Source: Chitinophagaceae bacterium
Lineage (GTDB): Bacteria; Bacteroidota; Bacteroidia; Chitinophagales; Chitinophagaceae
DNA: 64,000 bases
Reading direction: 5' to 3'
Assembly (NCBI GenBank): GCA_020403455.1
Contig: JADBXP010000024.1
Coordinates: 124,001-188,000 of the forward strand
In this document: piece by piece, positions 35,617 to 44,655 of the stretch
Position numbering within the stretch: position 1 is the first letter of the stretch
Layout: each line of letters opens with the position of its first letter
Made by a program: the position numbers and the translations under genes
Notes under the pieces: model-generated
Seen by the model: only the letters and a program-made list of their open reading frames with translations
Databases searched by the model: none
Told to the model about the DNA's origin: nothing

Positions 35617-36743
35617 TTTTTTATGTTGAACAGTACCATCAGAAAATTCTTTTTAGGAAGCTGTGAGAAAATAATCACTTCTTCCCATAAGCGGGTTGCT
35701 TCATCCAGGAAACGCAAAATACGTTGAATCTTATTTCTTTTGAAGAGTGCAGCAAATATACCAGGCATTTTTTGTGGATATTGTTGTATCAATGACAGGA
35801 ACAACCGATCGTAAAACAAAAACCTCCTGGAGGATGGAGAGGGAATGTGATCGATCTCTTTTTTTAGGTAGGCGATAATTTGTTGGGTATGTCGCATCGC
35901 TCTTGTAAATGAATATCCGGTGGAAGCTTTGATACAGCCCGCTGCTGATCCTATGGGTATGATTCCGGTTGTACAAGAAAATGGCGAGGGGGCTACCAGC
36001 GTCATTGGTATCTTACCGGTCTCTTTCGCAATGATCCGGTAGTCAGTAGTCAATTTGTTTTCGATGTACTTGCGCAGCAAATTTTCATACGCCGCCTGAT
36101 CTAATAATTCTTGAGAGAAGAAAGTACACTCAACCAATGCATGTCGAGAGGAGTAGGGTAAGATGTAATGAAAAAAAACTTCCTGTGATTCTGTAGCATC
36201 AGAAAAGTCCATCAGGGTTGCGGTAGCAGGATCGAACAGATCTTTGTCTGTTTTAATTTCCCAACCTAAAAAATGCTGCCAAAGTGTTGGAGAGGAAGGG
36301 GGTGACAAATGATGTGAATGAAAGATATAATCTGCAGTTATGATTCCCGATGGTGTATGCACCTGGCGATTCCCATTGTTCCATTCGATGCTATTCACAG
36401 GTTCAAACAAGAATGTTACGCGTGCATCCTTGCGAAGAGATGTAAGTTGATGCTCGTAAAAATCGGTACTGGAAATATATTGATAACAAAGATCCGGTAA
36501 TGCTGCTGTCACAGATGTATCGCTGGCCCGAAAAGCAATGTTGTTCCAGGATTTCTTTACCAAGTGACTGTACCTGTGTTGCGCTGTATACCAGAAGCAC
36601 CAGGTCTTTTCCTCGTGTATTGCAGATGCCTCGATAATCAATAGCGACCCTGTTAATAAGGCGGGGTCATTCAATAGGGCATCTGCCAGTTGCAAGCCGG
36701 CACAACCGGCACCGACAATTATGTACTGATAATGGCTTTGCAT
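35613..36743 (-). CDS. crtY: Lycopene beta-cyclase
   Basis: A 376-residue CrtY-type flavoprotein. The N-terminal dinucleotide-binding motif is YIIVGAGCAGLQLADAL, with the acidic residue of the second strand at IIEASAI. The downstream IPIGSAAGCIKASTGYSFTRA block and EKTWCFW match lycopene cyclases. It makes beta-carotene from lycopene for retinal production. The upstream carotenoid genes (crtE, crtB, crtI) are not in the window. It is separated from rhodopsin by a terminator and from blh by nothing. Confidence 0.93.
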   Translation of the reverse strand: MQSHYQYIIVGAGCAGLQLADALLNDPALLTGSLLIIEASAIHEEKTWCFWYTAQHRYSHLVKKSWNNIAFRASDTSVTAALPDLCYQYISSTDFYEHQLTSLRKDARVTFLFEPVNSIEWNNGNRQVHTPSGIITADYIFHSHHLSPPSSPTLWQHFLGWEIKTDKDLFDPATATLMDFSDATESQEVFFHYILPYSSRHALVECTFFSQELLDQAAYENLLRKYIENKLTTDYRIIAKETGKIPMTLVAPSPFSCTTGIIPIGSAAGCIKASTGYSFTRAMRHTQQIIAYLKKEIDHIPSPSSRRFLFYDRLFLSLIQQYPQKMPGIFAALFKRNKIQRILRFLDEATRLWEEVIIFSQLPKKNFLMVLFNIKK

Positions 36744-36821
36744 AGGTATAGCTAAAGAACCGGTCTTAAAAAAATAAAGCCAATGAGAATCGCTAAATAA
36801 TTTTTTATTTCAGGGATACGA

Positions 36822-36864
36822 ATAAAAAGAGGCTGTCTCAAAAGTAAGAGACAGCCTCATTTTT
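36822..36864 (-). terminator. Strong terminator between rhodopsin and crtY
   Basis: A perfect 11-base stem (GAGGCTGTCTC/GAGACAGCCTC) with an 8-base loop, flanked by T-runs in both directions. It ends the rhodopsin transcript and limits read-through into crtY-blh. Confidence 0.88.
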
Positions 36865-36889
36865 GTATTCAGTTAAGAATGGTACTGTA

Positions 36890-37606
36890 TTAAGCTTCTT
36901 TTCTGCTCAATGCATAGATCACCAGACCGAAACCGATTTTGTTAACGGCATCACCGATGTTGTAGATGATATCCATGTTCAGGTTCAGTGGAATTTGCAT
37001 ACCGAACAGACCACCTGGAGTACCTACGATGTAACCCAGCGGATAGATAGCCCAACCAACGAGTACGAACCAACCAAGGCTTCTGTTGGCAGCTGCAACT
37101 GCTGGACTAGCAGACTGAGCGAGTTTCGCTACATCACCGAACCATACCAGGTATACGATGTAGAAGTAGGCGAGACCGGACAAAACACCCCATAATACAC
37201 TCTGATCTCTGTAGATAGTCTCACCGAGGTAACCGGTAACGAGCATGATAACAGAGAAAAAAATGAGCTTCCACATCAGGGAAGAAGTACCGCCCACTTT
37301 TTTAGTGATGAGATAGAACTCAACACACATCAGAGGTACAGTCAACAGCCAGTCAACGTAGCGGAAGAATACGGGTGACTCACCTGTTTCCAGGTTGTAA
37401 CCACGCATGTAATAGTAGTGAACAGCAGCAATAAAAGTAATGAGACCGGATACCAGAACGGATGTCCGCCATTCTTTACTTGTGTTATTCACTTCCATGA
37501 AGAAGAAGGCAGCGGCCGCCATCATGGCCATGGTGCCTACGAAGAAAGTAAAAGCAACATAGTTGTCTTGCGGGATGGCTTTGAAAGCATCAAGTAGTAG
37601 ATTCAT
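36890..37606 (-). CDS. Proteorhodopsin-like light-driven proton pump
   Basis: A 238-residue seven-helix microbial rhodopsin. Helix C has Arg82, Asp85, Thr89 and Glu96, the DTE triad of outward proton pumps; His63 is the usual partner of the counter-ion and Lys223 binds retinal in helix G. Met93, at proteorhodopsin position 105, predicts green absorption. Gly140 in SVLWGVLSG aligns with Trp138 of bacteriorhodopsin and Gly156 of xanthorhodopsin, the position that opens a window for a carotenoid antenna. It would store light energy as a proton gradient across the inner membrane. Retinal is supplied by crtY and blh downstream; a terminator separates them, so rhodopsin can be expressed more strongly. 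Confidence 0.96.
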   Translation of the reverse strand: MNLLLDAFKAIPQDNYVAFTFFVGTMAMMAAAAFFFMEVNNTSKEWRTSVLVSGLITFIAAVHYYYMRGYNLETGESPVFFRYVDWLLTVPLMCVEFYLITKKVGGTSSLMWKLIFFSVIMLVTGYLGETIYRDQSVLWGVLSGLAYFYIVYLVWFGDVAKLAQSASPAVAAANRSLGWFVLVGWAIYPLGYIVGTPGGLFGMQIPLNLNMDIIYNIGDAVNKIGFGLVIYALSRKEA

Positions 37607-38139
37607 ATATGTGGGGTTTGGTTAAAAAAAGCAATCGTTGATAAAACCGCTCACTTCTACATCTCACGTCTTTCATAGAACATACAATTTAATCAAAAGT
37701 TTATAAAATGCTAATTTTTAAAGGTTATTATTTGAAAATCAAAAAATCATTCAACAAAATATGGGTCAAAAAGCACCTCCGGCGCAAATCCTTGTCAATA
37801 AAGGGTTTCAGCGCACTATTTCAATGCAAACAGCAATCATATAACACGTTACATATCGAATTAATTTTAGCTATTGAAATAAGTTGCCATTGGTTTCAAC
37901 ATCACTTCTGACTAAAGAATTTACAATCACTTGAATACATATAGCTATTAACGGAAACTTATAAATGACTATTGAATAACCGAATAGGGATGGAATACCC
38001 TAATCTATTTGAACAAGAATTTCTCTTAACAGCTTCATTGTTAACATTTTATTGATAACACAACCTCATTTCCGGTATCTATATATATAGTATCACCTTC
38101 GGTAACACCCGTTAAAGCAGGTTCAACAATCCATTTTAT
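37607..38139. other. AT-rich intergenic region upstream of rhodopsin
   Basis: 533 bases with no gene I can support. The part nearest the rhodopsin start must hold its promoter; a TTTTG at 37695-37699 (minus strand) is a possible -33 element but no good TAnnTTTG follows. A palindrome CTATATATATAG lies at 38079-38090. Confidence 0.5.
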
Positions 38140-38487
38140 ATGTCATCACTGCTCGGATTCATACAATTGCTCCTGGTGCTTGTGCCTGTTGGCAAGAAGC
38201 AACACAAAGCAGTGATTACTAAGCAGTATAAAATCACCACCCATTCTGCCGTAATCATTGAGGCAGAGGAAGGTTCTACTTCCACTAACACAATCCTTCC
38301 GCAACCTTTCAGACAGGCTGCTTCCCCGGGAACCTCTCATGATGACAAAGGAATACCGGCTGCCCCCTTCTCCATTCTCACTATTTTATTCATCGATCTT
38401 TCTGCTCCGGGCCAATCTTTTTCAAATAAGCCCTTCCGCAGTTGTGCATTGTACATTTTGTATTGTCAGTTGAAATCAGATTGTTAG
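38140..38487 (+). CDS. Uncertain small open frame before the PepSY-like gene
   Basis: A possible 115-residue protein with an N-terminal hydrophobic stretch (about 4-17) and a second hydrophobic patch near 80-90. I do not recognise it and the composition is not clearly protein-like. It lies 48 bases before the PepSY-like lipoprotein gene in the same direction. It may be a chance frame. Confidence 0.25.
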   Translation: MSSLLGFIQLLLVLVPVGKKQHKAVITKQYKITTHSAVIIEAEEGSTSTNTILPQPFRQAASPGTSHDDKGIPAAPFSILTILFIDLSAPGQSFSNKPFRSCALYILYCQLKSDC

Positions 38488-38535
38488 ACCTTCTTACACA
38501 GAACAATCATTTATTCATTTTTAAAATTTCAACTC

Positions 38536-39468
38536 ATGAAAAAGCAACTTAACAACATGGTTCACTATAGTATTGCCCTGCTGGCAACTATCATCACATT
38601 CAGTTCCTGTCAAAAAGATTTCTCAGGAGCCCTGACCGACCCCAACAACAATTCATCTGCCAATACCAACTCTTCCGGTGCGATAGCAGTTTCACTCAAC
38701 GGCTCATCAACATCCGGTGGGTCGAGTACAGATTCGGTCTATGTTGTACACCAATGCGATAAAGGACACAAACGCGACTCGCTCGCATTCTCCTCCCTTC
38801 CCGCTCTTGTTCAATCGTATCTGAACAACACATACGCGGGTTTCACTCCATTAAAGGCCTTTGTGGTTAAAGACACTTTAGGCAATGTAAAGGCATACAT
38901 CGCCATCATTCGTTTCAACAACAAACCCGTGGCCCTTGAATTCAAGGCCGATGGTACTTTCAAAAAAGTGCTTGAACAAAGAGAAAAGAAGGATCTGAAT
39001 GGCAATGGCTGGCATCTCGGTGGGCTCTTCGAAGACAGAAATGGGAAATGCAAGGATACCGTTGCCTTGAATGATCTACCACAGAGTATCCGCGCCTATA
39101 TGACCAGCAACTATCCCGGCGATACGCTGCTGAAGGCTTTCAAAACAAAAGATGGTGCTTACTTAATCGTCTCTAAAAACAATGGTTCATTTGCAACAAT
39201 CTTCAATAAAAATGGAGGCTTTGAAAAGCGGGTTGTATTGCCGGCAAAGGATGGCGAACTGGTGAATATTGCACAATCCGCTCTGCCTGCTGAGATTCTG
39301 AATTTTCTTTCAGCAACTTTCCCGAACTATGTTTTCAACAAAGCTGATGTTGCAAAATCCAATGGTACGGTTCTGGGTTACCTGGTATTGATCAATGCCA
39401 ACAACACCCGATATGCAATTGCTTTCGATGCCACAGGCAAGTTCCTGGTAAAGAAAGTCATACACTAA
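38536..39468 (+). CDS. PepSY-like domain lipoprotein with three repeats
   Basis: A 310-residue lipoprotein. The signal peptide ends in FSSCQK (lipobox Cys26), then a Ser/Asn/Gly-rich linker (about 35-65). Three repeats of the PepSY-like (DUF2874/BLIP-like) fold follow, each beginning with a helix like LPALVQSYLNNTYAGF, LPQSIRAYMTSNYPGD and LPAEILNFLSATFPNY, and ending in beta strands. The function is unknown; family members occur in the periplasm or on the surface. It is followed by a terminator and a partial copy of its last repeat. Confidence 0.85.
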   Translation: MKKQLNNMVHYSIALLATIITFSSCQKDFSGALTDPNNNSSANTNSSGAIAVSLNGSSTSGGSSTDSVYVVHQCDKGHKRDSLAFSSLPALVQSYLNNTYAGFTPLKAFVVKDTLGNVKAYIAIIRFNNKPVALEFKADGTFKKVLEQREKKDLNGNGWHLGGLFEDRNGKCKDTVALNDLPQSIRAYMTSNYPGDTLLKAFKTKDGAYLIVSKNNGSFATIFNKNGGFEKRVVLPAKDGELVNIAQSALPAEILNFLSATFPNYVFNKADVAKSNGTVLGYLVLINANNTRYAIAFDATGKFLVKKVIH

Positions 39469-39491
39469 TGTTTCATGGTGTGGGGTAAAAA

Positions 39492-39520
39492 TGGGCTCGC
39501 CTCGGCGGGCCTATTTTTTG
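39492..39520 (+). terminator. Terminator after the PepSY-like gene
   Basis: GGCTCGC and GCGGGCC form a GC-rich 7-base stem with a 4-base loop (one G-T pair), preceded by A and followed by six T. It lies 23 bases after the stop. Confidence 0.8.
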
Positions 39521-39659
39521 TAATGAAAGACATAAGAAATATAAGTAGGTTAATCATTTTACCTGAAATCACTTCAATAACATTTTTCAATTACTTTTTA
39601 AATATATATACAACTATCATTTTTTATATCACTTCGCTTTATGTGGCAGTAACTGTCAA

Positions 39660-39869
39660 TTGGAAGACATCGAAAAATCAAATCTCTCCTCCACCATACA
39701 GAACAAATTGTCGAATACATTTCCGAACTATGTTTTCAACAAATCAGATTTGATGACAGTCAACAATTCATCTATGGGAACCCTGGTGTTGATCAATGCC
39801 AATAACACCCGTTATGCTGTTTCCTTCAATAACAATGGAGATATGATTTCCAAAAAGGCTATATATTAA
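39660..39869 (+). pseudogene. Vestigial copy of the third PepSY-like repeat
   Basis: A 69-codon frame (first codon TTG, no ATG) whose product closely resembles the last repeat of the lipoprotein just upstream: the shared segments TFPNYVFNK and VLINANNTRYA are nearly identical also at DNA level. It has no signal peptide or linker, and the frame upstream of 39660 has no similarity. It appears to be a 3' fragment of a duplicated gene. It still has its own terminator at 39891-39917. Confidence 0.7.
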
Positions 39870-39890
39870 AATAACGTTGATAGTAATAAC

Positions 39891-39917
39891 AAAGGGTCCG
39901 CCTCTGGCGGACCCTTC
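39891..39917. terminator. Terminator between the PepSY fragment and alcohol dehydrogenase
   Basis: An 11-base stem (AAGGGTCCGCC/GGCGGACCCTT) with a TCT loop. It lies between the vestigial fragment and the convergent dehydrogenase and may serve both. Confidence 0.82.
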
Positions 39918-39936
39918 TTAGTTGATAGCTCATCGA

Positions 39937-40980
39937 CTATAAGGTAGACAAATCAATCACGAACCTGTACTTAACATCCGACCGCAACATCCGCTCATAA
40001 GCATCATTGATGTACTGGACCGGAATTACTTCGACATCTGAAACAATATTTTTCTCAGCACAGTAATCCAACATCTCCTGGGTTTCCTTCATGCCACCAA
40101 TCATAGAACCGATGATGCTTCTTCTTTTAGAGATCAAAGCACCGGGGGCAATTCTGGGGGCTTCGATTGGCAATCCTACTACTAGCAACTTACCTTCAAG
40201 CGAAAGCATCCGGACGAAATCAGTATAATCGTGGTTGGCGGAAATGGTATCAAGCAACACATCGAAATAGCCGGCATGCTTTTTCACCTCCTCCTTACTA
40301 GTGCTTAACAAAAAACGATGGGCACCCAATCTCTGTGCATCCGCCTCTTTTTCCGGCGAAGTGCTGATCACGGTTACTTCTGCACCAAAAGAGGCAGCAA
40401 ACTTAACCCCCATATGTCCAAGCCCACCCAAACCTATCACGCCCACCCGCATCCCCGCTGACACACCTGCATACCGCAATGGCGAATAAGTAGTAATGCC
40501 CGCGCAGAGTAAGGGCGCAACGGAAGCTATGTCTAAATGTTGAGCAATACTTACCACAAATCTTTCCTTTACCACAATATCAGAAGAATACCCTCCCTGT
40601 GTGATGCCCACGCCATCGCGCTCGTAGCTGTTATAGGTACCTGTCATGCCTTCGTCACAATATTGCTCCATCTGGCGGTCGCAACTGGGACAACTGCAGC
40701 AGGAGTCAACCATTACACCAACACCTACCCTATTACCAACTGCAAACTTGGTTACTGCAGGTCCAACTGCCACGACTTCACCAACAATCTCATGACCGGG
40801 TACCATCGGGTACTTGGCTCCACCCCATTCATCTCTAACCTGGTGCAGATCGCTGTGACACACCCCGCAATAATGTATCTTTATATGTACATCATCAGGG
40901 CGCAGGTTTCTGCGATCGAATGCATAAGGAGCGAGGGGTGTGGATTGACTGTAAGCAGCGTAAGATTTGGCTGGTATCAT
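39937..40980 (-). CDS. Zinc-dependent NAD(P) alcohol dehydrogenase (MDR family)
   Basis: A 347-residue medium-chain dehydrogenase. The catalytic zinc site is CGVCHSDLHQ with GHEIVGEV, the structural zinc cysteines are in CCSCPSCDRQMEQYC, and the cofactor loop is VIGLGGLGHMGVK. It resembles the YahK/cinnamyl-alcohol type that reduces aldehydes with NADPH. The start at 40980 begins the homology; the 15 codons upstream do not. Single-gene unit. Confidence 0.92.
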   Translation of the reverse strand: MIPAKSYAAYSQSTPLAPYAFDRRNLRPDDVHIKIHYCGVCHSDLHQVRDEWGGAKYPMVPGHEIVGEVVAVGPAVTKFAVGNRVGVGVMVDSCCSCPSCDRQMEQYCDEGMTGTYNSYERDGVGITQGGYSSDIVVKERFVVSIAQHLDIASVAPLLCAGITTYSPLRYAGVSAGMRVGVIGLGGLGHMGVKFAASFGAEVTVISTSPEKEADAQRLGAHRFLLSTSKEEVKKHAGYFDVLLDTISANHDYTDFVRMLSLEGKLLVVGLPIEAPRIAPGALISKRRSIIGSMIGGMKETQEMLDYCAEKNIVSDVEVIPVQYINDAYERMLRSDVKYRFVIDLSTL

Positions 40981-41176
40981 GTTACTTGAAATTAAATGTC
41001 TGTAAAGATACTTTTTCCCCCTCATACATTCCTATAATCAACCTTTACCGGGCCAACTGTGCCAGCTAATGACCATTCACTCCACCTAAACTACAATTCA
41101 CTCCCATCTCACTTAAATAACAAAATTGCAATCGCGAGCATTGTGTCATCATTTCAAAACATTATAACTGTTTCCC

Positions 41177-43546
41177 ATGAAAAAAATCATCATCACCTGC
41201 CTTCTCTTTGTGATTGCAGCAAGCTCCTACGCACAAAGTAATTCGCTGGTACAAACCATCCGAGGAACCATCTTCGATGAACAATCGCTACAACCTCTAT
41301 CGGGCGTTAGCATCCGGTTGGAAACCGGAAATGGTCAACCGCTCGTGCTCTCATCTTCCTCCGGAAGCTTTTACATTACAGGCGTTCCCGTAGGAAGGCA
41401 TCGTTTGCGTATCACCCGCATAGGATATGAAGACGCACTGTTGAACAACATTGAAGTAACCTCCTCCAAAGAAGTAGTACTGGAAATTAAAATCCGCGAA
41501 TCAGTTCAACAATTGAAGGAAGTAGTGGTAGCTTCCGGTAAATCGAAATTCAAAGCACTCAATGAAAGCATTGTCGTAAGTTCCCGTCAGCTGAGTATGG
41601 ACGAGGCGGTTCGATATTCCGGCACCCGCAACGACCCCAGCAGAATGGCACAAAACTTCGCCGGTGTGAGCGGTCCCAACGATGCCCGCAATGACATCGT
41701 TATACGTGGTAACTCTCCTTCGGGTGTTCTTTGGCGCATGGATGGGATAGACATTCCGAATCCAAATCACTACAGCACTGCGGGTTCCACCGGTGGTCCC
41801 GTAACCATGCTGAATACCAATACCTTGAAAAATTCTGATTTTGTTACGAGTGCCTTTCCTGCACAATATGGTAATGCCATCGCAGGTGTATTTGACCTGC
41901 GCATGCGCAATGGTAATGCAGAAAAAAAAGAATTCCTCGGTCAGATGGGTTTCAACGGTTTTGAATTCGGCGCGGAAGGTCCACTGAAAAATGACAAAAA
42001 ATCATCTTATCTCGTTAACTATCGTTACTCGCTGGTAGCAGCTATTCAGTCTCTTGGATTGAATGTTGGTACGGGAGCCGCCGTTCCCTATTATCAGGAC
42101 CTTACCTTCAAAATGCACCTGGTAACCAAAAAGCATGGAACCTTTGATTGGTTCGGCATTGGCGGAGAAAGCAATATCACTTTCCCGGCCGACTCCACCG
42201 GTGATAATCTGTATACCACCAATGACGGAAAGGCACGCACCAGTAGATCAAAATCCTTGACCGGAGTATTGGGCATGAGTCATACCTATTATTTTAATCC
42301 AACTACCTACGGAAAGCTGACCCTGGCTGTATCCGGATTCAAAAGCACTTATAAAGAGGAAGTCATTCCAACGCTCAAACCGAATCAAACAGTTTTCGAT
42401 GTCGATAACCGCCAAACTAAATTCTCTGCGGGTTATCTGTTGAATAAAAAGTTCTCTGCGAAAAATCAACTGACTGCCGGATTTTTATCTGACTTCAATG
42501 CACTGAACCTAGAACAACAAACAGTTCCCAATGGTGATTCTGTGCTTCGCTACCTCACCAATACAAAAAACAATGCAGCACTGCACCGCGTATTCATGAA
42601 TTGGGGACATCGCTTCAACAACGAACTCTCTACCAACCTGGGTCTCTATGGTCAACTCTTTAGTCTCAACAACAGTACCAGCATTGAACCCCGCTGGAGC
42701 CTGAAATATCAGTTCAAAAGAAATCAATCACTCAACCTGGGCATAGGTTTGCACAGCCAGACACAGCCCTTGCAGGTATATTTCTATCGCAATTACTTTT
42801 CGCCCAATCCAAACATTCTTACCAACCGGGAACTGGACTTCGTAAAAAGCTGGCATGCTGTTGCAGGATATGACTGGAACATCTCACAACACATGCGCAT
42901 CAAAACAGAGTTCTATGCGCAATACATTTACAATGCTGCAGTGGAAAAAACACTCAGCTCTTTCAGCATGCTGAACGAAGGTGCGGGCTTCAACTTTGCA
43001 GACAAAACCAATCTGGTCAACAATGGTCAGGGAAGAAATATGGGATGGGAAATCACAGTAGAGCGTTTCCTGAATAAGGGCTTCTATTACCTGTTCACAG
43101 GGTCGATCTTCCGTTCAGAATACCAGGGCAGTGATGGGGTATGGAGAAATACTGCTTTCAACAGCGGATACATTGGGAACTTTCTGGGAGGTAAAGAATT
43201 CAAACTCTCTGCCACCAACTCTTTTGGCATCGATACCCGCTTTACCGTAGCAGGCGGACAGCGATACACCCCCTTCGATGTTGCAGCATCACAGGCCAGC
43301 GGATTTGTAGTGTTCAAAGAAAATGAGGCCTTCAGCAGACAAAACGATACCTACCTCCGTTGGGACCTGAAGTTTTCTTTTACCCGCAATGGCAAGAAAA
43401 CAACACAAAAATGGTTCATTGATTTTCAAAACCTCACCAATAGAAAAAATGTATTTATCAGAAGCCTGAACCCTTCCAATGGCAGAATCAGTGAAATCAA
43501 CCAGATCGGCTTTTTCCCGAACTTCAACTATCAAATCACTTTCTGA
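41177..43546 (+). CDS. TonB-dependent receptor with carboxypeptidase-like domain
   Basis: A 789-residue outer-membrane receptor. A signal peptide (to about residue 20, SSYAQ) is followed by a carboxypeptidase-regulatory-like beta-sandwich (IRGTIFDEQSLQPLSGVSIRLE; about 28-115). The plug domain follows (DIVIRGNSPSGVLWRMDGIDIPNP), then a C-terminal barrel ending in the aromatic QITF. It imports a ligand using TonB energy. There is no SusD partner. A LytS-type kinase and LytTR regulator follow 58 bases downstream in the same direction, suggesting a sensing link. The ligand is unknown. Confidence 0.92.
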   Translation: MKKIIITCLLFVIAASSYAQSNSLVQTIRGTIFDEQSLQPLSGVSIRLETGNGQPLVLSSSSGSFYITGVPVGRHRLRITRIGYEDALLNNIEVTSSKEVVLEIKIRESVQQLKEVVVASGKSKFKALNESIVVSSRQLSMDEAVRYSGTRNDPSRMAQNFAGVSGPNDARNDIVIRGNSPSGVLWRMDGIDIPNPNHYSTAGSTGGPVTMLNTNTLKNSDFVTSAFPAQYGNAIAGVFDLRMRNGNAEKKEFLGQMGFNGFEFGAEGPLKNDKKSSYLVNYRYSLVAAIQSLGLNVGTGAAVPYYQDLTFKMHLVTKKHGTFDWFGIGGESNITFPADSTGDNLYTTNDGKARTSRSKSLTGVLGMSHTYYFNPTTYGKLTLAVSGFKSTYKEEVIPTLKPNQTVFDVDNRQTKFSAGYLLNKKFSAKNQLTAGFLSDFNALNLEQQTVPNGDSVLRYLTNTKNNAALHRVFMNWGHRFNNELSTNLGLYGQLFSLNNSTSIEPRWSLKYQFKRNQSLNLGIGLHSQTQPLQVYFYRNYFSPNPNILTNRELDFVKSWHAVAGYDWNISQHMRIKTEFYAQYIYNAAVEKTLSSFSMLNEGAGFNFADKTNLVNNGQGRNMGWEITVERFLNKGFYYLFTGSIFRSEYQGSDGVWRNTAFNSGYIGNFLGGKEFKLSATNSFGIDTRFTVAGGQRYTPFDVAASQASGFVVFKENEAFSRQNDTYLRWDLKFSFTRNGKKTTQKWFIDFQNLTNRKNVFIRSLNPSNGRISEINQIGFFPNFNYQITF

Positions 43547-43604
43547 TAACTACGTTCAGAACAACACGAATAATTTGTAATTTCAATCAGCAAAGAAAAA
43601 ATAC

Positions 43605-44654
43605 ATGGAGCAACAACCAACATTGGAAAAAGACCGCATCTGCTGGAATGACCACTGGGCGATCATTGTTTCTCTTCCTATTCTTTCTTTGCTGATTCCT
43701 TTTGTTTTCTTTGGGGTTCGTTTTACCCGCCCCCCTTACTTTACTCTACCCCTACTTATCAATACTTTCATCATTTCCGCCATCATCTGGATAGGCAACA
43801 GGGCCATCATGATCTGGTCGAGGAACAAGTATCCGATGATGGAACAATTGAAAAAAAGGTTGTTGATTCAATCGCTCTTGATGCTTATCTACACTTTGAT
43901 GGCAGGTGTCGGTGTGGGATTTCTACTGGAAGAATTTAGCCAGATCTATCGAACCGGCATGAGTAAAACTGATGTGCTCATTGCCAGTATCAACTCTTCC
44001 CTTTTTACTACCATAGCTATCACTGCCATTTATGAAGTAATTTACTTTTCAGATCAATTGAGGGGCTCACTCACCAAAAGTGAATTGCTGAAAAGAGAAG
44101 GTCTTCGCGCTGAACTCAATGCATTAAAAACGCAGGTAAACCCGCATTTTCTTTTCAATAACCTGAATACCCTTTGTGCGATCATACCCGAAGACAGTGA
44201 AAAGGCAGTGCAATTCGTAGAGCAACTTTCCAAAGTGTACCGCTACATACTGGAAGTGAAAGAAGACAAATGCATTCCACTATCAGAAGAAATTAAAATA
44301 TTAGAGGCCTATGCTTTTTTACTAAAAACCCGCTTTGGCAATAATTTTAATTTGAGCATAGATGTACCGGAAACTATGCTACAAAAAGAGGTAGTACCTT
44401 TTGCACTTCAATTGCTGGTGGAAAATGCCTTAAAACACAACATCGTCTCTAAAGAGCAGCCGTTATATATTACTGTGAAGGCGATAAATGATGAACTTAT
44501 CATTCAAAACATCCTACAAAAAAAACAGCAGGTTGAAAACTCAACCGGTATCGGACTCAAAAACATTCGGAACAGATATGGTCTGATCACCAACCGTGTT
44601 ATTGCAGTTACCGAAACTCCCCAATTCTTTACCGTAGTATTGCCACTTATTTAA
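43605..44654 (+). CDS. LytS/YehU-type sensor histidine kinase
   Basis: A 349-residue membrane kinase. Four hydrophobic helices (about 20-145) lead to a His_kinase domain with LKTQVNPHFLFNNLNTL (phospho-His181) and a C-terminal ATPase domain (LLVENALKHN, GIGLKNIRNRY). There is no periplasmic sensor domain. It would phosphorylate the LytTR regulator encoded one base downstream. Confidence 0.92.
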   Translation: MEQQPTLEKDRICWNDHWAIIVSLPILSLLIPFVFFGVRFTRPPYFTLPLLINTFIISAIIWIGNRAIMIWSRNKYPMMEQLKKRLLIQSLLMLIYTLMAGVGVGFLLEEFSQIYRTGMSKTDVLIASINSSLFTTIAITAIYEVIYFSDQLRGSLTKSELLKREGLRAELNALKTQVNPHFLFNNLNTLCAIIPEDSEKAVQFVEQLSKVYRYILEVKEDKCIPLSEEIKILEAYAFLLKTRFGNNFNLSIDVPETMLQKEVVPFALQLLVENALKHNIVSKEQPLYITVKAINDELIIQNILQKKQQVENSTGIGLKNIRNRYGLITNRVIAVTETPQFFTVVLPLI

Positions 44655-44655
44655 T

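Noticed and set aside
37708..37911. A 67-codon open frame in the rhodopsin upstream region
   Set aside because: The product is low-complexity, lysine-rich and like no family I know; the region is AT-rich and is probably regulatory.
38079..38090. CTATATATATAG palindrome as an operator
   Set aside because: A low-complexity alternating AT run; no gene start lies at a fitting distance.
39475..39753. A 92-codon frame after the PepSY-like gene
   Set aside because: It crosses a clear terminator hairpin and runs out of frame with the PepSY-like fragment, so it is probably chance.
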